DNA from: Rhynchospora pubera
Lineage: Eukaryota; Streptophyta; Magnoliopsida; Poales; Cyperaceae
Assembly: GCA_028095005.1 (NCBI GenBank)
Contig: CM051460.1
Span: forward strand, 234,192,742-234,256,741
Reading direction: 5' to 3'
DNA: 64,000 nt
Shown here: piece after piece, positions 23,576 through 34,664 of the stretch
How the letters are laid out: each line of letters starts with the position of its first letter
Numbering within the stretch: the stretch's first letter is position 1
The notes under the pieces: model-generated
What the model was told of the DNA's origin: nothing
Seen by the model: only the letters and a program-made list of their open reading frames with translations
Databases searched by the model: none
Translations under genes and position numbers: made by a program

Positions 23576-25297
23576 ATGGCCCCTCAGTTGACTAAGCTGG
23601 GCCCCCACTGTCAGCATCTGAGGAAGATGGCCCCTAAGTTGACCAAGCTGGGCCCCCAATGTCAGCCTCTGAGGATTATGGCCCCTCAGTTGACCAAGCA
23701 TCTGACGATGATGCAGTGGCCGCGAACCCAGTCAGACGGAGACCGAAGAAGGCAGAAAAAATAATAAGGATAGGGGGGTTTGTCCAAGTATTAGAAGATA
23801 TAGCTGAAGAATGGAAAGAAAATGAAGGGGGAGAAGAAGAAGGGGAAGATGACCCCCAACTGACCAAATTGAGCCCTTAGTTGATGATGCAGTGGCCGAG
23901 AACCCAGTCAGAGGAAGACTGAAGAAGGTAGGGAGGAAAGTAGTACTAGAGATAACAAAGTCAGGAGTTGTATTATATTGCCAAGGTAGTCGGAGGTTTG
24001 TCCAACTGGGAAAAAATGAAGAAGAAGATGATGATCAAGAAGAGGAAGAAGAAGAAGAAGAGCCAGATGGAGAAGAAGGGGAAGAAGATGAAAAAGGAGA
24101 AGAAGTGGAAGAATATGAAGGAGGAGAAGAAGAAATGGAATATGAACAAGGAGGAGGGGAAGAAGAAAGAGAAGAATAAGAAGAAGAAGCAGGGGTAGAA
24201 GAAGAAGAAGTAGGGGAAGAAGCAGAGGAGAATATGAACAAGTAGGAGGAGAAGAAGCAGAAGGGGAATGTGAGCAAGTAGAGGGGAAGAAGAAAAGAAA
24301 GAAAGGGAAGAAAGGGAAAAAAAGAAGAAGGAGAGGGAGAATGAAGAAAAGCAGAGGGAGAAGAAGAAGAAGAGGGAGAAGGAGGAGAAGGAAAAGGAGG
24401 AGAAGGGGAATGTGAGCAAGAAGGAGAGGGAGAAGGAGGAGAAGGAGATGGAGAAGGAATAGAAGGAGGAGAAGCAATGAGAGAAGAAGAGGGAGAAGGA
24501 GGAGAAGGAGAATGTGAGCAAGAAGGAGAGGGAGAAGGAGGATAAGGGGGAGAAGTGGAATGTGAGCAAGAAGGAGAGGGAGAATGAGGAGAAGCAGAGG
24601 GAGAAGAAGAAGGGGAAGGAGGAGAAGAACGAGAACACAGACAAGAAGAAGAAAGGAAAGAAAGGGAAAAAGGAGAACATGAACAAGGAGGAGGAGGAGG
24701 AGAAGGAGAGGGAGAAAGAGGAGGAGATGACCAAACTGATCCCGAAACCGAGTCACAGATTAGCAAATTTGATGATGGTCTATGAAGTAGCATTCTTATG
24801 TCGGCAAGTCCTTGAAAGAATTGCAGCGGTACGATGAGGGCCTCCGTCGGTGCCGAAAAAAATGCATATAACTATTTGACTGGGACGTTGAAAGGTGGAA
24901 GGATATGGTTCTAGAACGGTGCAAGAATCCTCAACACATGGTTGGCTTGTGTAAGATGTGGGGTACAGAGAGTTGGAGGGAACTGTTCGAGCAAAACAAA
25001 ACAAACCGTTGCAAGTCTGGACGGGTTGGAAAGCATTATGCAGGAAGTGCGAGTGCGTATCGACACAAAAAAAGCTGGTATAACTCCTATTAGTAGATTA
25101 GCACCTATTTTTTCACCTCTTGTAAAATAAGTTAACTTTCATTGAACTTGTTTGCAGAAGAAGATGTTGCTGGACTAAGGTCTGACGAGGGATCCAACTT
25201 ATGGAGAACTGTTCATTCATCTTCACGTGAAGAAGAAGATTATTAAGAAGGGTAAGAAGAAGCATTCTTCAGCTGACATGCAGGAGGGAGAAGGTAC
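23576..25297 (+). pseudogene. CACTA accessory transposase (Transposase_24-like), 5' part
   Basis: The frame opens with degenerate 51-bp repeats (units at 23576, 23627 and 23678). A duplicated module follows, DDAVAANPVRRRPKK (about 23709) and VDDAVAENPVRGRLKK (about 23880), then a long acidic/basic purine-coded tract. The conserved end of the segment (24860-25080) reads DWDVERWKDMV, FEQNKTNRCK and HYAGSASAYRHKK. That fits the 'NKxNRxK...HxxGSxSF' block of plant En/Spm-associated Transposase_24 proteins. An exon starting about 25157 encodes ELFIHLHVKKKIIKKG, matching the 'ELFIRTH' block. In-frame stops and frame changes within the purine tract, and the LTR at 25298, make it non-functional as it stands. 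Confidence 0.6.
24005..24745 (+). repeat. 0.7 kb polypurine (GAA/GAG) tract
   Basis: About 740 bp are nearly all A and G on the plus strand, with only scattered pyrimidines (many in 'aatgtgagcaagaagg', which recurs at about 24408, 24511 and 24559). It lies inside the accessory-transposase gene and would encode E, K, R and G runs. The minus strand is open in all three frames for over 250 codons simply because pyrimidine codons contain no stops. Confidence 0.9.
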
Positions 25298-27212
25298 TGT
25301 CGCGGCTTTTTCGTCATCCCTCGAAGAATGGAATTGGTTTTCCTCGAGAAATGGGAACATAGCCTTGGATTCACCCCCTTTAAGGTTCGATCTCCGTTCG
25401 AGTATCTCTTGACGACAAGAGAACCAAAACACGAGTCGCTTCTTAAAGAGGTTTGTTGATTTCGTGGGTCCATTCTTTCCAGTAGGTGGAAGCCCCTACT
25501 GTTAATTACCCCGTGATCGCTCACGAGAACCTCTGATTAAGGGCTCTAAAGAATTTTATGTAAAGGCTAGGAAAATCGTCGGTTTTATATTTATCTTGGG
25601 TTTATTTTTTTTTGGTTTGAACTAGACTCGATTTGTGTACCAGACTTAGTTGACGGGACCCAATTGAGGACATTTTGATCTGCTGAAGAGTTTTCGTTCT
25701 TGAAATGGGGAGGTTTCGGTTTTGTCTTTGGGTTTCGTGTTTGGACTTTTAATTCCTTAAGTTTCTCTTTGGGTTTTACCATTTTCACAGTTTTCTTTTA
25801 TTTTTTTTATTTCTAATTTTAGACTTTTGGAATATCTTTTTATATTTTTAGTTACGTTTATTTTTTTAAGAATATTTGTTATTTAATACATTTCCTTTTA
25901 AAATCATTTTTATTTTCAAAATTACATCAACATTTATTTTTAGAAATTCGTTAAAAGAGTTTAATCGAGTTCTGAAATCATTTTGAGACTTTATAAAATT
26001 TGTTTAATATCATTTTTGAAATTTATAAAATTTGTTTAATATGGAAAATACTTCAAAAATATAAAAGACCAATGATTTGACAGATTTTTATATCAAAATA
26101 TCAGTGAATTTGGTTTATTTGGATTTTTAGGATTTTATGAATATTTTATTTGAATTTTTCTGAGTTTCCTACTATTTTTAATGAATTTTTGAAGTTTATG
26201 CATATTTGGCGTTTTCTGATTGGTCCACACGTGGACAGGGACTGACATGGCCTTGATTTGGCGCTGAGGTGGCGCTGAGGTAGCTTGATGACGTAGCATG
26301 AAGCTGACTGAGCTTGGATTTGTTTTATTTGATCTGCGTAACGGGTCATCACCATGTCAGTGACTCGATACACGTAGTTTGGTCACAGCGGATCAGACAT
26401 GTCGCGGGTTTGAACCCGTCCTCTCCAACGGAAGATGGTACTTTTGCAGTTTAACCCCTGTTGTCTTCTCCGGCAAAATTGCGACGTCTCAGGCCACCAT
26501 TGAAGTCGAAGTTCGGTTCTCTGGAATCGTGAAGGAGAGAGTAAGAGGTTGGTGGGCTTCATTCGTACTTAGGAGGTTTATTTCGCTTTATAGAACCTGA
26601 GGTGCCTCGAGATGCCATTAATGGCGTTCGGAGCTTTTCCGTTATCTTCATCTACCAGCATGAGGTTTCATGTATCCAGGAAGGTACCTTGAAGACATTT
26701 GTGAAGTCAATTTCAGGTAGAAGAGCTTGAAAATAGATGAACTGGACTGAGGTAATTCGACTTAAGAAGGGTCTGATTTAGGCTTCTTCTGTGGGGCCCA
26801 CGGAGCAGTTCTTTTGTGCCAGAAGTGATGTAGGTCGCTTCAGGGGGTCAAATTTAGCTTTTCTATGCTCTTGTTCCAGCTTGATATATCACAGTTGATC
26901 ATAGGAAGCATTGAGGCATAAGAGTATGTTTTGGCATCCATCTTTGCTCAAATTCAATTACTTGTAACTCATTTTACAGCAAGATGGTTTGATTTAACAT
27001 CCAATTTTGATCCAATTCATAGCTGTTTTTGATGTTTGATGCATTGCAGATTGTGTAAGGAACGTTTATACATGTTTTGTAGTTTTGACTTGAACCAATT
27101 ATGCACTTTTATCACTGTTCTTGAGGGTTTTTGTTTTGAGTTGTCTCAGTTGCAGGAAAGTTAGCTGCAGAAACCTCAACATAACATAAGAAATGCACTT
27201 CAACAACTTAAA

Positions 27213-27380
27213 GGGGCCGTTTGGATCGCTTAGGAATTTGAGGAATTTGGGGAAGTTGCAATTTCTAGGAATAAATTTATTGGGAAGTGTGTAATTTTGT
27301 AAAGAGTTTGAATTGTTTATAATAAATTTATGGTAGGAAGATGAAATTCTCCAAAATCCCATGAGGATCCAAACGGCCCC
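27213..27380. mobile_element. 168-bp Tourist-like MITE inside the solo LTR
   Basis: The ends are perfect inverted repeats ggggccgtttggatc and gatccaaacggcccc. The interior matches the MITEs at 45551-45880 closely ('gaagttgcaatttctagg', 'tttatggtaggaagatg'). Flanks are AAA on both sides, a 3-bp duplication consistent with the PIF/Harbinger class. Confidence 0.75.
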
Positions 27381-27882
27381 AAAATCACTTCTGACGTTTT
27401 TGTATATATGTGCTTATATTATTTATGTAATCTTCTGATTTTCCTTAGAAAGATATCATTGAGAATTCCTTTTCATGCAGCAACATCATTCATCATAACT
27501 ATAAATTTTGTATGAGTTCTTTTGTAGGAAAGTCCAGTAGTTTTTGTAAAATAACATTCTGTTTAGAGAAATGACACTAGTGCCTTTATCAAGGTGCATA
27601 AAATTATACAAAACTTTAAACAAGGTCAAATTTGTTCCCTGTCGTTCATAGAGCTCTGTACCTGCTATCACACATATTTTTATGTTTTTTATGCAGAAAT
27701 AACCTTCAACTTTTACTTATTCTAATTTTGGTCAAATTTGAAGCAACATGTAAATGCTACTGTATTTTTTCTTTATTTTGTTTTGTGATGAACCAGTGTC
27801 CTAAGTTATTACAATTTCTATGGCAAATTGGACAGCATAACAACAATAGTGCATATTATACAGAAATTCCATAACTTGAGCC

Positions 27883-28035
27883 ATTTGAGCTCAAATCATG
27901 AAATCGCTGTCTAGCACTGAGGAAACCTCAGCCTGAACCATTGTTGCACCTAGTCAAGAGGAAACCTCAAGCTAGGCGACCTCTCCTCAGTCTACATCTA
28001 AGGAAACCTTAGTCTAAACCATGGGAGGAGAGGTC
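27883..28035 (+). other. hairpin cluster with AAA loops in the solo LTR
   Basis: Three short hairpins share the loop AAA: ctgagg/cctcag (about 27918), gagg/cctc (27959-27969, with an outer cctag/ctagg stem) and ctaagg/ccttag (about 27998). The last is enclosed by a perfect 11-bp stem gacctctcctc (27978-27988)/gaggagaggtc (28025-28035). A palindrome atttgagctcaaat lies just upstream (27883-27896). Confidence 0.55.
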
Positions 28036-29128
28036 AGGAGTGAGAGAAGATAAGAGGATCAAGCCAAATGCCAATTGATACTTCAGACTTTTTCAATTGA
28101 TGTTTGAACAGAGAATTACAAGCTTGGAACCACTCAATTTCACCTTTTCTCTCTTATCTCTATCTGTTCGCTCTATTGCCTCTTACAATTTCGCTCAAAA
28201 CCTCTCAATTCAATATACAAGTGGTAGTCTAAGCCTAGCCTCGCCTTATCCCCCTCTTCCTCTCTCCTTCTCTGTCTTCAATTTGATGTTTATATAGCCA
28301 AGGACCCTAGGGTTTCCTTTCCTTGGCCGTGAGCATCTTCACCTCTCGATCTTGATCCAACGGCTTGCATTCGGCTGCGCTAGGGCATGGGTTTTACAAA
28401 ACCATGTGCGGCGTTGACACGGTGAAAATCGCAACTTACCTTCTCCTCTCTTCTTTTTACTTGGTAGGAGACGCCTCTTACAAGCGGGCCCTGCTTGTAA
28501 GGTTAAATGAGACAGGGGGATTTGGGCGCTCTCGTTTCTTCGTGAGCCAGTAGAATATTTCAAGTTTTACCGATCTTGGGTGCATGAGCCAAGTTCACGC
28601 AAGAGTTTAAACTCAGCGCCCTCTTCAATCTGGCATGGATCCCCTCCAACCGTATGCACGCGCTACCTTTTTCGATTTTTCTGGGATTTTCTGGGAATTT
28701 CATTTGATTTTCTTTAAAATCATTTATTATTTTGGCTGTCCAACCAAAATAAATTATTTGGGGGTCTTCCTATGGGTATTTTTGGATGAAATTTTATGGG
28801 TAAGTCTAGCAAAATATAAGGAATTTAATGGTTCAACTGGTTTCGCAAAATTCCTTATGGATTTATTTTGGTAATTTTATGGAGTTTTTGGGTTTCTTTG
28901 TAAATCTTGAAATTTGTGTGGGTATTTTTGGGATTTAAAAATCATGATAAATCATCATAATTCTTAAGGAATTTTTGGATAAATTTTGAGAATTTTTAGA
29001 GTTCGTTTGATATTTTTCGCAATTTAGTTTTGAATTTTTGGCAATTTGGGAATTTGGTTTTTGCTGTTTGACTTTTGGTTTTCGTAATTTTGATTTTGGT
29101 TTTCAGGGTTTAATTTTTAGGGTCAACA

Positions 29129-29616
29129 GGTACTTCAATGGAGGAGGGAGAAGATGCTCCAATGGAGTTTGGTGATGACAAAGCAAGAAAAACCTTTGTA
29201 AGTTCTACAACTAGCCTTTTGTTCTGTCTCTCAACTAGCCTTTTGTTCTATCTCTGTTCTGTCTCTCAACTAGCCTATGTCTCAACTAAACTTTGTGTTC
29301 TGTCTCTCTACTAGGAGGGTGAAACAGAGCTGCAAAATGACCCACAATATGCACACAAATCAGAGAAGGCAATATGGTTAATGGCTAAAGCGGTGCAGAA
29401 TCGAGTCAACGACATGGAAGAACGTATGGGTTTGGAAGTGTGTTGGATGTGAGTTTGGAGAATAGAAGAGCTAGGCCGTTCTATGATGGAAATGATGGAC
29501 TGATGGGTCAACTAACTTCTACAGCAGAGGTGTACACAAGAGAAGAGGTGGAGAGGCTGCTAGAAGAGCGAGAGAAAAAGAATGCCGAAAAGCGCGCTCT
29601 TGAGCCCGGATTCTAA
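29129..29616 (+). pseudogene. Transposase_24-like gene, 3' part (copy A)
   Basis: This continues the gene interrupted at 25297: MEEGEDAPMEFGDDKARKTF, then an intron of about 120 bp with an intact donor 'gtaagt' (29198) and acceptor before 29315, then ETELQNDPQYAHKSEKAIWLMAKA. A deletion near 29390, relative to copy B, shifts the frame and leads to an early stop, so the C-terminal part (EEVERLLEEREKKNAE, stop at 29614-29616) is out of frame. That tail is a predicted coiled coil by its heptad-like E/L/K pattern. Confidence 0.6.
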
Positions 29617-29999
29617 TGTTACCATTTGTGGGCCCAGGTTTTTTGGATTAGGATGGTAAACACTAGCGTTCAAAATTAAACACACTAACTTTTGTCGGTC
29701 CGGATAGTATCTGATTAGAGTCGGTAAACGCTAGCGTTCAAAATTAGACGGAATCTTGCTCTAAAATTGCGACACAGATGGTCTGAGTCAGCCATATGGG
29801 GAGAGAATACTCGCGTTGATATGTGGACAGTACTAAACCCACGCGTCAATACAACTTCGACGCCTTCACGCAGATAAAATAATTTAGCGGCACCATTTTC
29901 AGCGACCATAATTTGAAGTGGATACATTAATGCAGGTAGGTTTCTGGGTCGAATTATAGACACGAAAATTCGAAGTTGATATTCACAATTCTAGTAGTG

Positions 30000-30318
30000 G
30001 GTTTTACTGTTTCAGTATCTCTTTCAGTCGGCTTCTATCGCGTACAATCATTAAGGATTCAATAGCGTGGAAAATATTTTAATCCCTAACTAGCTCTTTC
30101 CCTCGGGAAATGGTCCAACTTGCTATAAAACAAGATCCGACAGTCTTTGGCCAGATGTGGGAGGTTTTTGTATATACAGGCTGAGCTCTAAAGGAAAACT
30201 CAAAACCGAACCACATTTGTGTTCCTCCCGCAACTCTTCTCCATTTTCGGCAAAATTGGATACATCCATTTTAAACATTTTTAACAAAATAAATTTTGAT
30301 TTTTTAGATGTTATAGGA
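30000..30318. other. host flank of the CACTA, present twice
   Basis: This sequence, outside the transposon, recurs at 31365-31679 with few changes. It therefore marks a chromosomal tandem duplication rather than a second transposition. No gene is present. Confidence 0.7.
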
Positions 30319-31679
30319 CTTGTTTGCAGAAAATGGTCTGACGAGGGATGTTTGCAGAAGAAGATTATGGAGAAGAAGATGTTGCTGGACTAAGGTCTGA
30401 CGAGGGATCCAACTTATGGAGAACTGTTCATTCATCTTCACGTGAAGAAGAAGATTATTAAGAAGGGTAAGAAGAAGCATTCTTCAGCTGACATGCAGGA
30501 GGGGGAAGGTACTTCAATGGAGGAGGGAGAAGATGCTCCAATGGAGTTTGGTGATGACAAAGCAAGAAAAACCTTTGAAAGTTCTACAACTAGCCTTTTG
30601 TTCTGTCTCTCAACTAGCCTTTTGTTCTATCTCTGTTCTGTCTTTCAACTAGCCTGTGTCTCAACTAGGAGCGTGAAACAGAGCTGCAAAATGACCCACA
30701 ATATGCACACAAATCAGAGAAGGCAATATGGTTAATGGCTAAAGCAGAATTGGGTGCTGAATCGAGTCAACGACATGGAAGAACGTATGGGTTTGGAAGT
30801 GTGTTGGATGTGAGTTTGGGGAATAGAAGAGCTAGGCCGTTCTATGATGGAAATGATGGACTGATGGGTCAACTAACTTCTACAGCAGAGGTGTACACAA
30901 GAGAAGAGGTGGAGAGGCTGCTAGAAGAGCGAGAGAAAAAGAATGCCGAAGAGCGCGCTCTTGAGCCCGGATTCTAATGTTACCGTTTGTGGGCCCAGGT
31001 TGTTTGGATTAGGATGGTAAACACTAGCGTTTAAAATTAAACACGCTAACTTTTGTCGGTCCGGATAGTATCTGATTAGAGTCGGTAAACGCTAGCGTTC
31101 AAATTTAGACGGAATCTTACTCTAAAATTGCGACACATATGGTCTGAGTCAACCATATGGGGAGAGAATACTCGCGTCGATATGTGGACAGTACTAAACC
31201 CACGCGTCAATACAACTTCGACGCCTTCACGTAGATAAAAGTATTTAGCGGCACCATTTTCAGCGACCATAATTTGAAGTGGATACATTAATGCAGGTAG
31301 GTTTCTGGGTCGAATTATAGACACGAAAATTCGAAGTTGATATTTACAATTCTAGTTGTGGGTTTCACTGTTTCAGTATCTCTTTCAGTCGGCTTCTATC
31401 GCGTACAATCATTAAGGATTCAATAGCGTGAAAAATATTTTAATCCCTAACTAGCTCTTTCCCTCGGGAAATGGTCCAACTTGCTATAAAACAAGATCCG
31501 ATAGTCTTTGGCCAGGTATGGGAGGTTTTTGTATATACAGGCTGAGCTCTAAAGGAAAACTCAAAATCGGACCACATTTATGTTCCTCTCGCAACTCTTC
31601 TCCATTTTCGACAAAGTTGGATACATCCATTTTAAACATTTTTAACAAAATAAATTTTGATTTTTTAAATGTTATAGGA
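30319..31679 (+). repeat. tandem duplicate of the CACTA 3' end plus flank (copy B)
   Basis: It repeats 25147-30318 without the solo LTR. It carries the accessory-gene 3' part, the CACTA terminus (here aattctagttgtg, one base off the standard end, at 31352-31364), and the same outside flank. The junction at 30318/30319 is followed by about 45 bp of scrambled local pieces ('tctgacgagggat', 'tttgcagaagaag', 'tatggag'). Confidence 0.8.
30442..30977 (+). pseudogene. Transposase_24-like gene, 3' part (copy B)
   Basis: The frame KKKIIKKGKKKHSSADMQEGEG runs on to DDKARKTF, then an intron whose donor has changed from GT to GA (30577-30578; copy A keeps gtaagt). The last exon is intact: SEKAIWLMAKAELGAESSQRHGRTYGFGSVLD..., ending EERALEPGF with a stop at 30975-30977. 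'HGRTYGFGSVLD' fits the 'KKGRVYGLGS' block of the family. No promoter or N-terminal part is present. Confidence 0.6.
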
Positions 31680-33020
31680 TCTTTCAAAAATTACTACGGC
31701 TTCAAAATTTATGGCCATACTGAATGATATATGAGGAATTTATTCATATAAATTTTTCGGATTATCCATTTCGAAAATATTTTAAATAATTTTACAAATT
31801 TCATAATATTTTATTTCCATAGTTTCATAAATATGATAAATCTTTTTATTATTATTTAAAAGCATTACTAAATTTATTTGTGTGTGAAATTTTATTTCCA
31901 TACTCAGAAAATTATAAAGAGTTGAAAAATACAATGCCTTCAAAATTCTAAATTGTTTGCATTAAATTTGGAGTGGGTTTTCGTTTACAGAAAAATGGCG
32001 GGAAATATTTCGTAAATATTTCATGTGATTTCAAAACACTCCTAAACTACAAACAACACATGTATGATTACACAACAAGTTGCATTTCACAAGATAATTA
32101 ATAGCAGAGACTTGCGTCTGTCGGAAAAAAAGAACTCACTAAATAATAAACTTTGGCATTATATATTCATATGAATTTTCTCTCTTCATTAAGAAATGAC
32201 TTATATCGAATTGTGACGCGTGGAGAGCATCTGAATAGATCTTTTCTTTTTCCACATATCTTTTTATTTTCCCGCGACGAAAAAAAATCCAAACACGCGC
32301 ATTAGATCCAGAGCACAATCTTATGCAGCCGTTTGTCAAAGAAACCATTCTTTATTGCCCCCCCCCCACCCCACACATTTACAACGCCATAAGAAGGTTG
32401 TTGAAAACCATTCTTTAATAATAACTGCGGTTATAAATAAATTTTGTAGCACTGTCCTCTCTAATGTGATATACAAAAATCGATCAATATAGAAACTTTA
32501 TTTCTATCGTCTCTCTCTCTCTCTCTCTCTCGTAATATCTGTCTCCAACGTTTTACCTTTCCTGGCCATAAGAGGCAGTTCTGGTCGCCGTGCAAAACTT
32601 GTGGGCAATAAAATATTGAAAATTAGAGTTCTGGATGCATTATTATATAATATAGAAAATTGATCACTGCCATCTGCATTTTTGTCATCCCTGTCATCGT
32701 TAAATACAAAGTGAATATACACAGCAAAGAAAGTGAACATATAAATGATCTTAGTGAACACATACAAATAAATAAGTTCAATGAAAATAAGTTGAATATG
32801 CATGTAAACTTCTGAACAAGTGATAACAACACTCATTTTTTTGTAAGTGTTCACTTAGATTGTCTATATGTTCATCTTGTATGCTGTATATTTCACTTTG
32901 TATTTAGCGATGGTAGGGATGGCAAAACTGCAGATGGCAGTTAACATTCCGGTATAATATATATCTTATTATCCGGATCCATGATCCATCAAGTCTCACA
33001 CTTAATGCTAATTAATGCAT
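31680..33020. other. intergenic DNA upstream of the O-methyltransferase
   Basis: AT-rich. A short relic (32095-32155) matches the reverse of the large LTR family (15260-15320). There is a C-run at about 32361-32370, a (CT)n run at 32510-32532, and at 32541-32610 a sequence shared with the host flanks of the hAT element at 19684-20367. No gene. Confidence 0.45.
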
Positions 33021-33030
33021 ATATATACTT
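33021..33030 (+). promoter_or_regulatory. probable TATA box of the O-methyltransferase
   Basis: 'atatatatac' about 110 bp before the ATG at 33135 is the best TATA-like element in the upstream region. Confidence 0.35.
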
Positions 33031-33697
33031 GCAAAGAAGCCAGCAATAGGGTCACCAATAATCCCATCCCTCCAGCATAAATTACAATTTTACAACACTA
33101 ATCAACCAAAGCTCAGAAATTTCCAATAAACATAATGGCATCCTATGAGTTAGATATGGATGTTGCAGTGCCTCAGCTCAGCCAGGATGAGGAACTCTAT
33201 GTCCAGATTCCAATGGTGGGGTCAGTGATTCTTCCATTGACACTAAAGGCTGTATTGGAACTCGATGTGCTTCAGATTATTAAAAAGGGTTCTAGTGCAA
33301 GTACACTGCCAGTGATGATGACTGCGGAGGATATTGCGGCACAGTTGCCAACAAAAAATCCTCAGGTGGACAGAAAATTTACCCATCGAGCAATTTCAAA
33401 CGTAAATTTAATTTCTAACATGCATCTAGATTGATTACTGACATCTGATGGAAAATATATTGCGCTTCGTAGGCTGCAGCCATGTTGGATAGAATGCTGG
33501 CACTTCTTGCGTCCTTAAATATAGTAAGTTGCGTCATCGAGAAAAAAGAAAAGGTGGTCAGGAGGTATGGTCCCGCGCCATTTTTTAAGTTGCTTACAAA
33601 GGATGAGAGTGGTGCAACACCTGCTACCCTCTGCCTCTTGTCAATGGAGCAAGCTTTCATTTCCGCCGGGTATAGTTACAAAAATATATGGTCTTTA

Positions 33698-34664
33698 TAC
33701 TACCACACAAAAGGGCTTTTGCAACTCTGAATTAGCAACCGTTGTTTATAAAAACAGTCATTTGCTTAATCTGTGGCATTATCGTGATATAATATTCAAA
33801 CCTTTATGACTGTTTTAAAATAAAACAGTCATTAAAATTAAGCGTGAGGAATAGAAAAGAAAATATTCATAGAAACATTGTGACTGTTAATATTAAATAA
33901 CAGTCACAAAAATATTTAATGACTTTGACGACTTATGGTCTGACAGGTCGGTCCGATTTTTTTTCAACTGTCTATATTTAATAACGATTGTACCATTTTT
34001 TTTCAGCCTTTTATGACCGTTTTATTTTATATAGGAGTTGCAAAACATCTTTAACGTGATTACTTATCAATTGCCGAATATAGTTATAATTGTTAAATAG
34101 ATTCTAATTAAGCAACAAATGTCAAATCTATCTATATAGTATAGCAGCGCAATTAAATATTAAATATCAAATCTCATTATATTTGGACTAATGGACAGCA
34201 CAACAAAATAACAAATCTCATTATATATGAGCTAATGGACAGCACAACAAAATAATATAGCGCTGCTTCAAAAGGAAAAAAATGAATTTTTTAATCAACA
34301 ACTGTTATTATGTTTGAACAGTTGTACTCCCATTTGGTCGAATCAATTCAAAAAGGAAAAAAAAAAGAACACTTGAGCAACTGTTATTAAGTTTCCACAG
34401 TCACAGCGCGCCAATTTAAAGGAAAGAAAAATACTTTAATTAACTGTTATTATGAAATAACAGTCACAAGTCATTCCTTTTTCATCCGTTATTAATAAAA
34501 AATAGTCAGTAAAAATCTGGCTTTTACAACTGTTATTAGATAATAACAGTCATTATCTTAGTGACTGTTATTTTCCCTTTTTCAACTCCCCGATTAACAA
34601 CTGATGTGTACAGTTGCTGAAGTGATTAAATTAACAGTCATAAAACGGAAAATCTGTAGTAGTG
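33698..34664. mobile_element. 967-bp mini-CACTA in intron 2 of the O-methyltransferase
   Basis: The right end tgtagtagtg (to 34664) is a standard CACTA terminus. The left end tactaccaca (33698) is the same with its first base changed. TTA flanks both sides (33695-33697 and 34665-34667). The interior has many copies of 'aacagtca'/'tgactgtt' and 'aactgttatta' in both orientations, typical subterminal repeats. There is no coding capacity. It is unrelated in sequence to the larger CACTA at 20875 beyond the ends. Confidence 0.75.

Larger units (their letters stand above)
25298..29128 (+). mobile_element. 3.8 kb solo LTR inserted in the CACTA gene
   Basis: It starts TGTCGCGGC and ends GGTCAACA, flanked by GGTAC on each side (25293-25297 and 29129-29133). 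Without it, the accessory-transposase sequence continues exactly as in the tandem copy at 30460-30530, so the boundaries are certain. There is no internal repeat of the start, no primer binding site and no gag or pol domain, which points to a solo LTR of a large Gypsy family (a long non-coding derivative is the alternative). A TATA-like 'tttatatagcc' at about 28289 could be the LTR promoter. Confidence 0.7.
20875..29999 (+). mobile_element. CACTA (En/Spm) transposon with nested insertions
   Basis: The left end CACTACTAGAATT (20875-20887) is mirrored by aattctagtagtg at the right end (29987-29999), and both sides are flanked by GGT (20872-20874 and 30000-30002), the 3-bp duplication typical of this superfamily. 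Subterminal repeats follow the left end (102-bp units). The interior carries accessory-protein genes of the plant Transposase_24 type, all broken, and no recognisable catalytic TnpD-type transposase, so it is non-autonomous. A 3.8 kb solo LTR sits inside. The 3' portion with outside flank is duplicated to 31679. Confidence 0.8.

Noticed and set aside
23908..24793. Three overlapping minus-strand frames of over 250 codons
   Set aside because: They lie opposite the polypurine tract. Pyrimidine-only codons contain no stops, so all three frames are open by composition, and the peptides are just S/L/F/P runs.
23973..25130. Calling the CACTA accessory gene a functional CDS
   Set aside because: Stops and frame changes in the purine tract, the LTR at 25298 and frame damage in both 3' copies rule it out.
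32510..32532. (CT)n run as a special regulatory site
   Set aside because: Simple microsatellite; similar (CT)n runs occur elsewhere (57829-57852) inside an intron.
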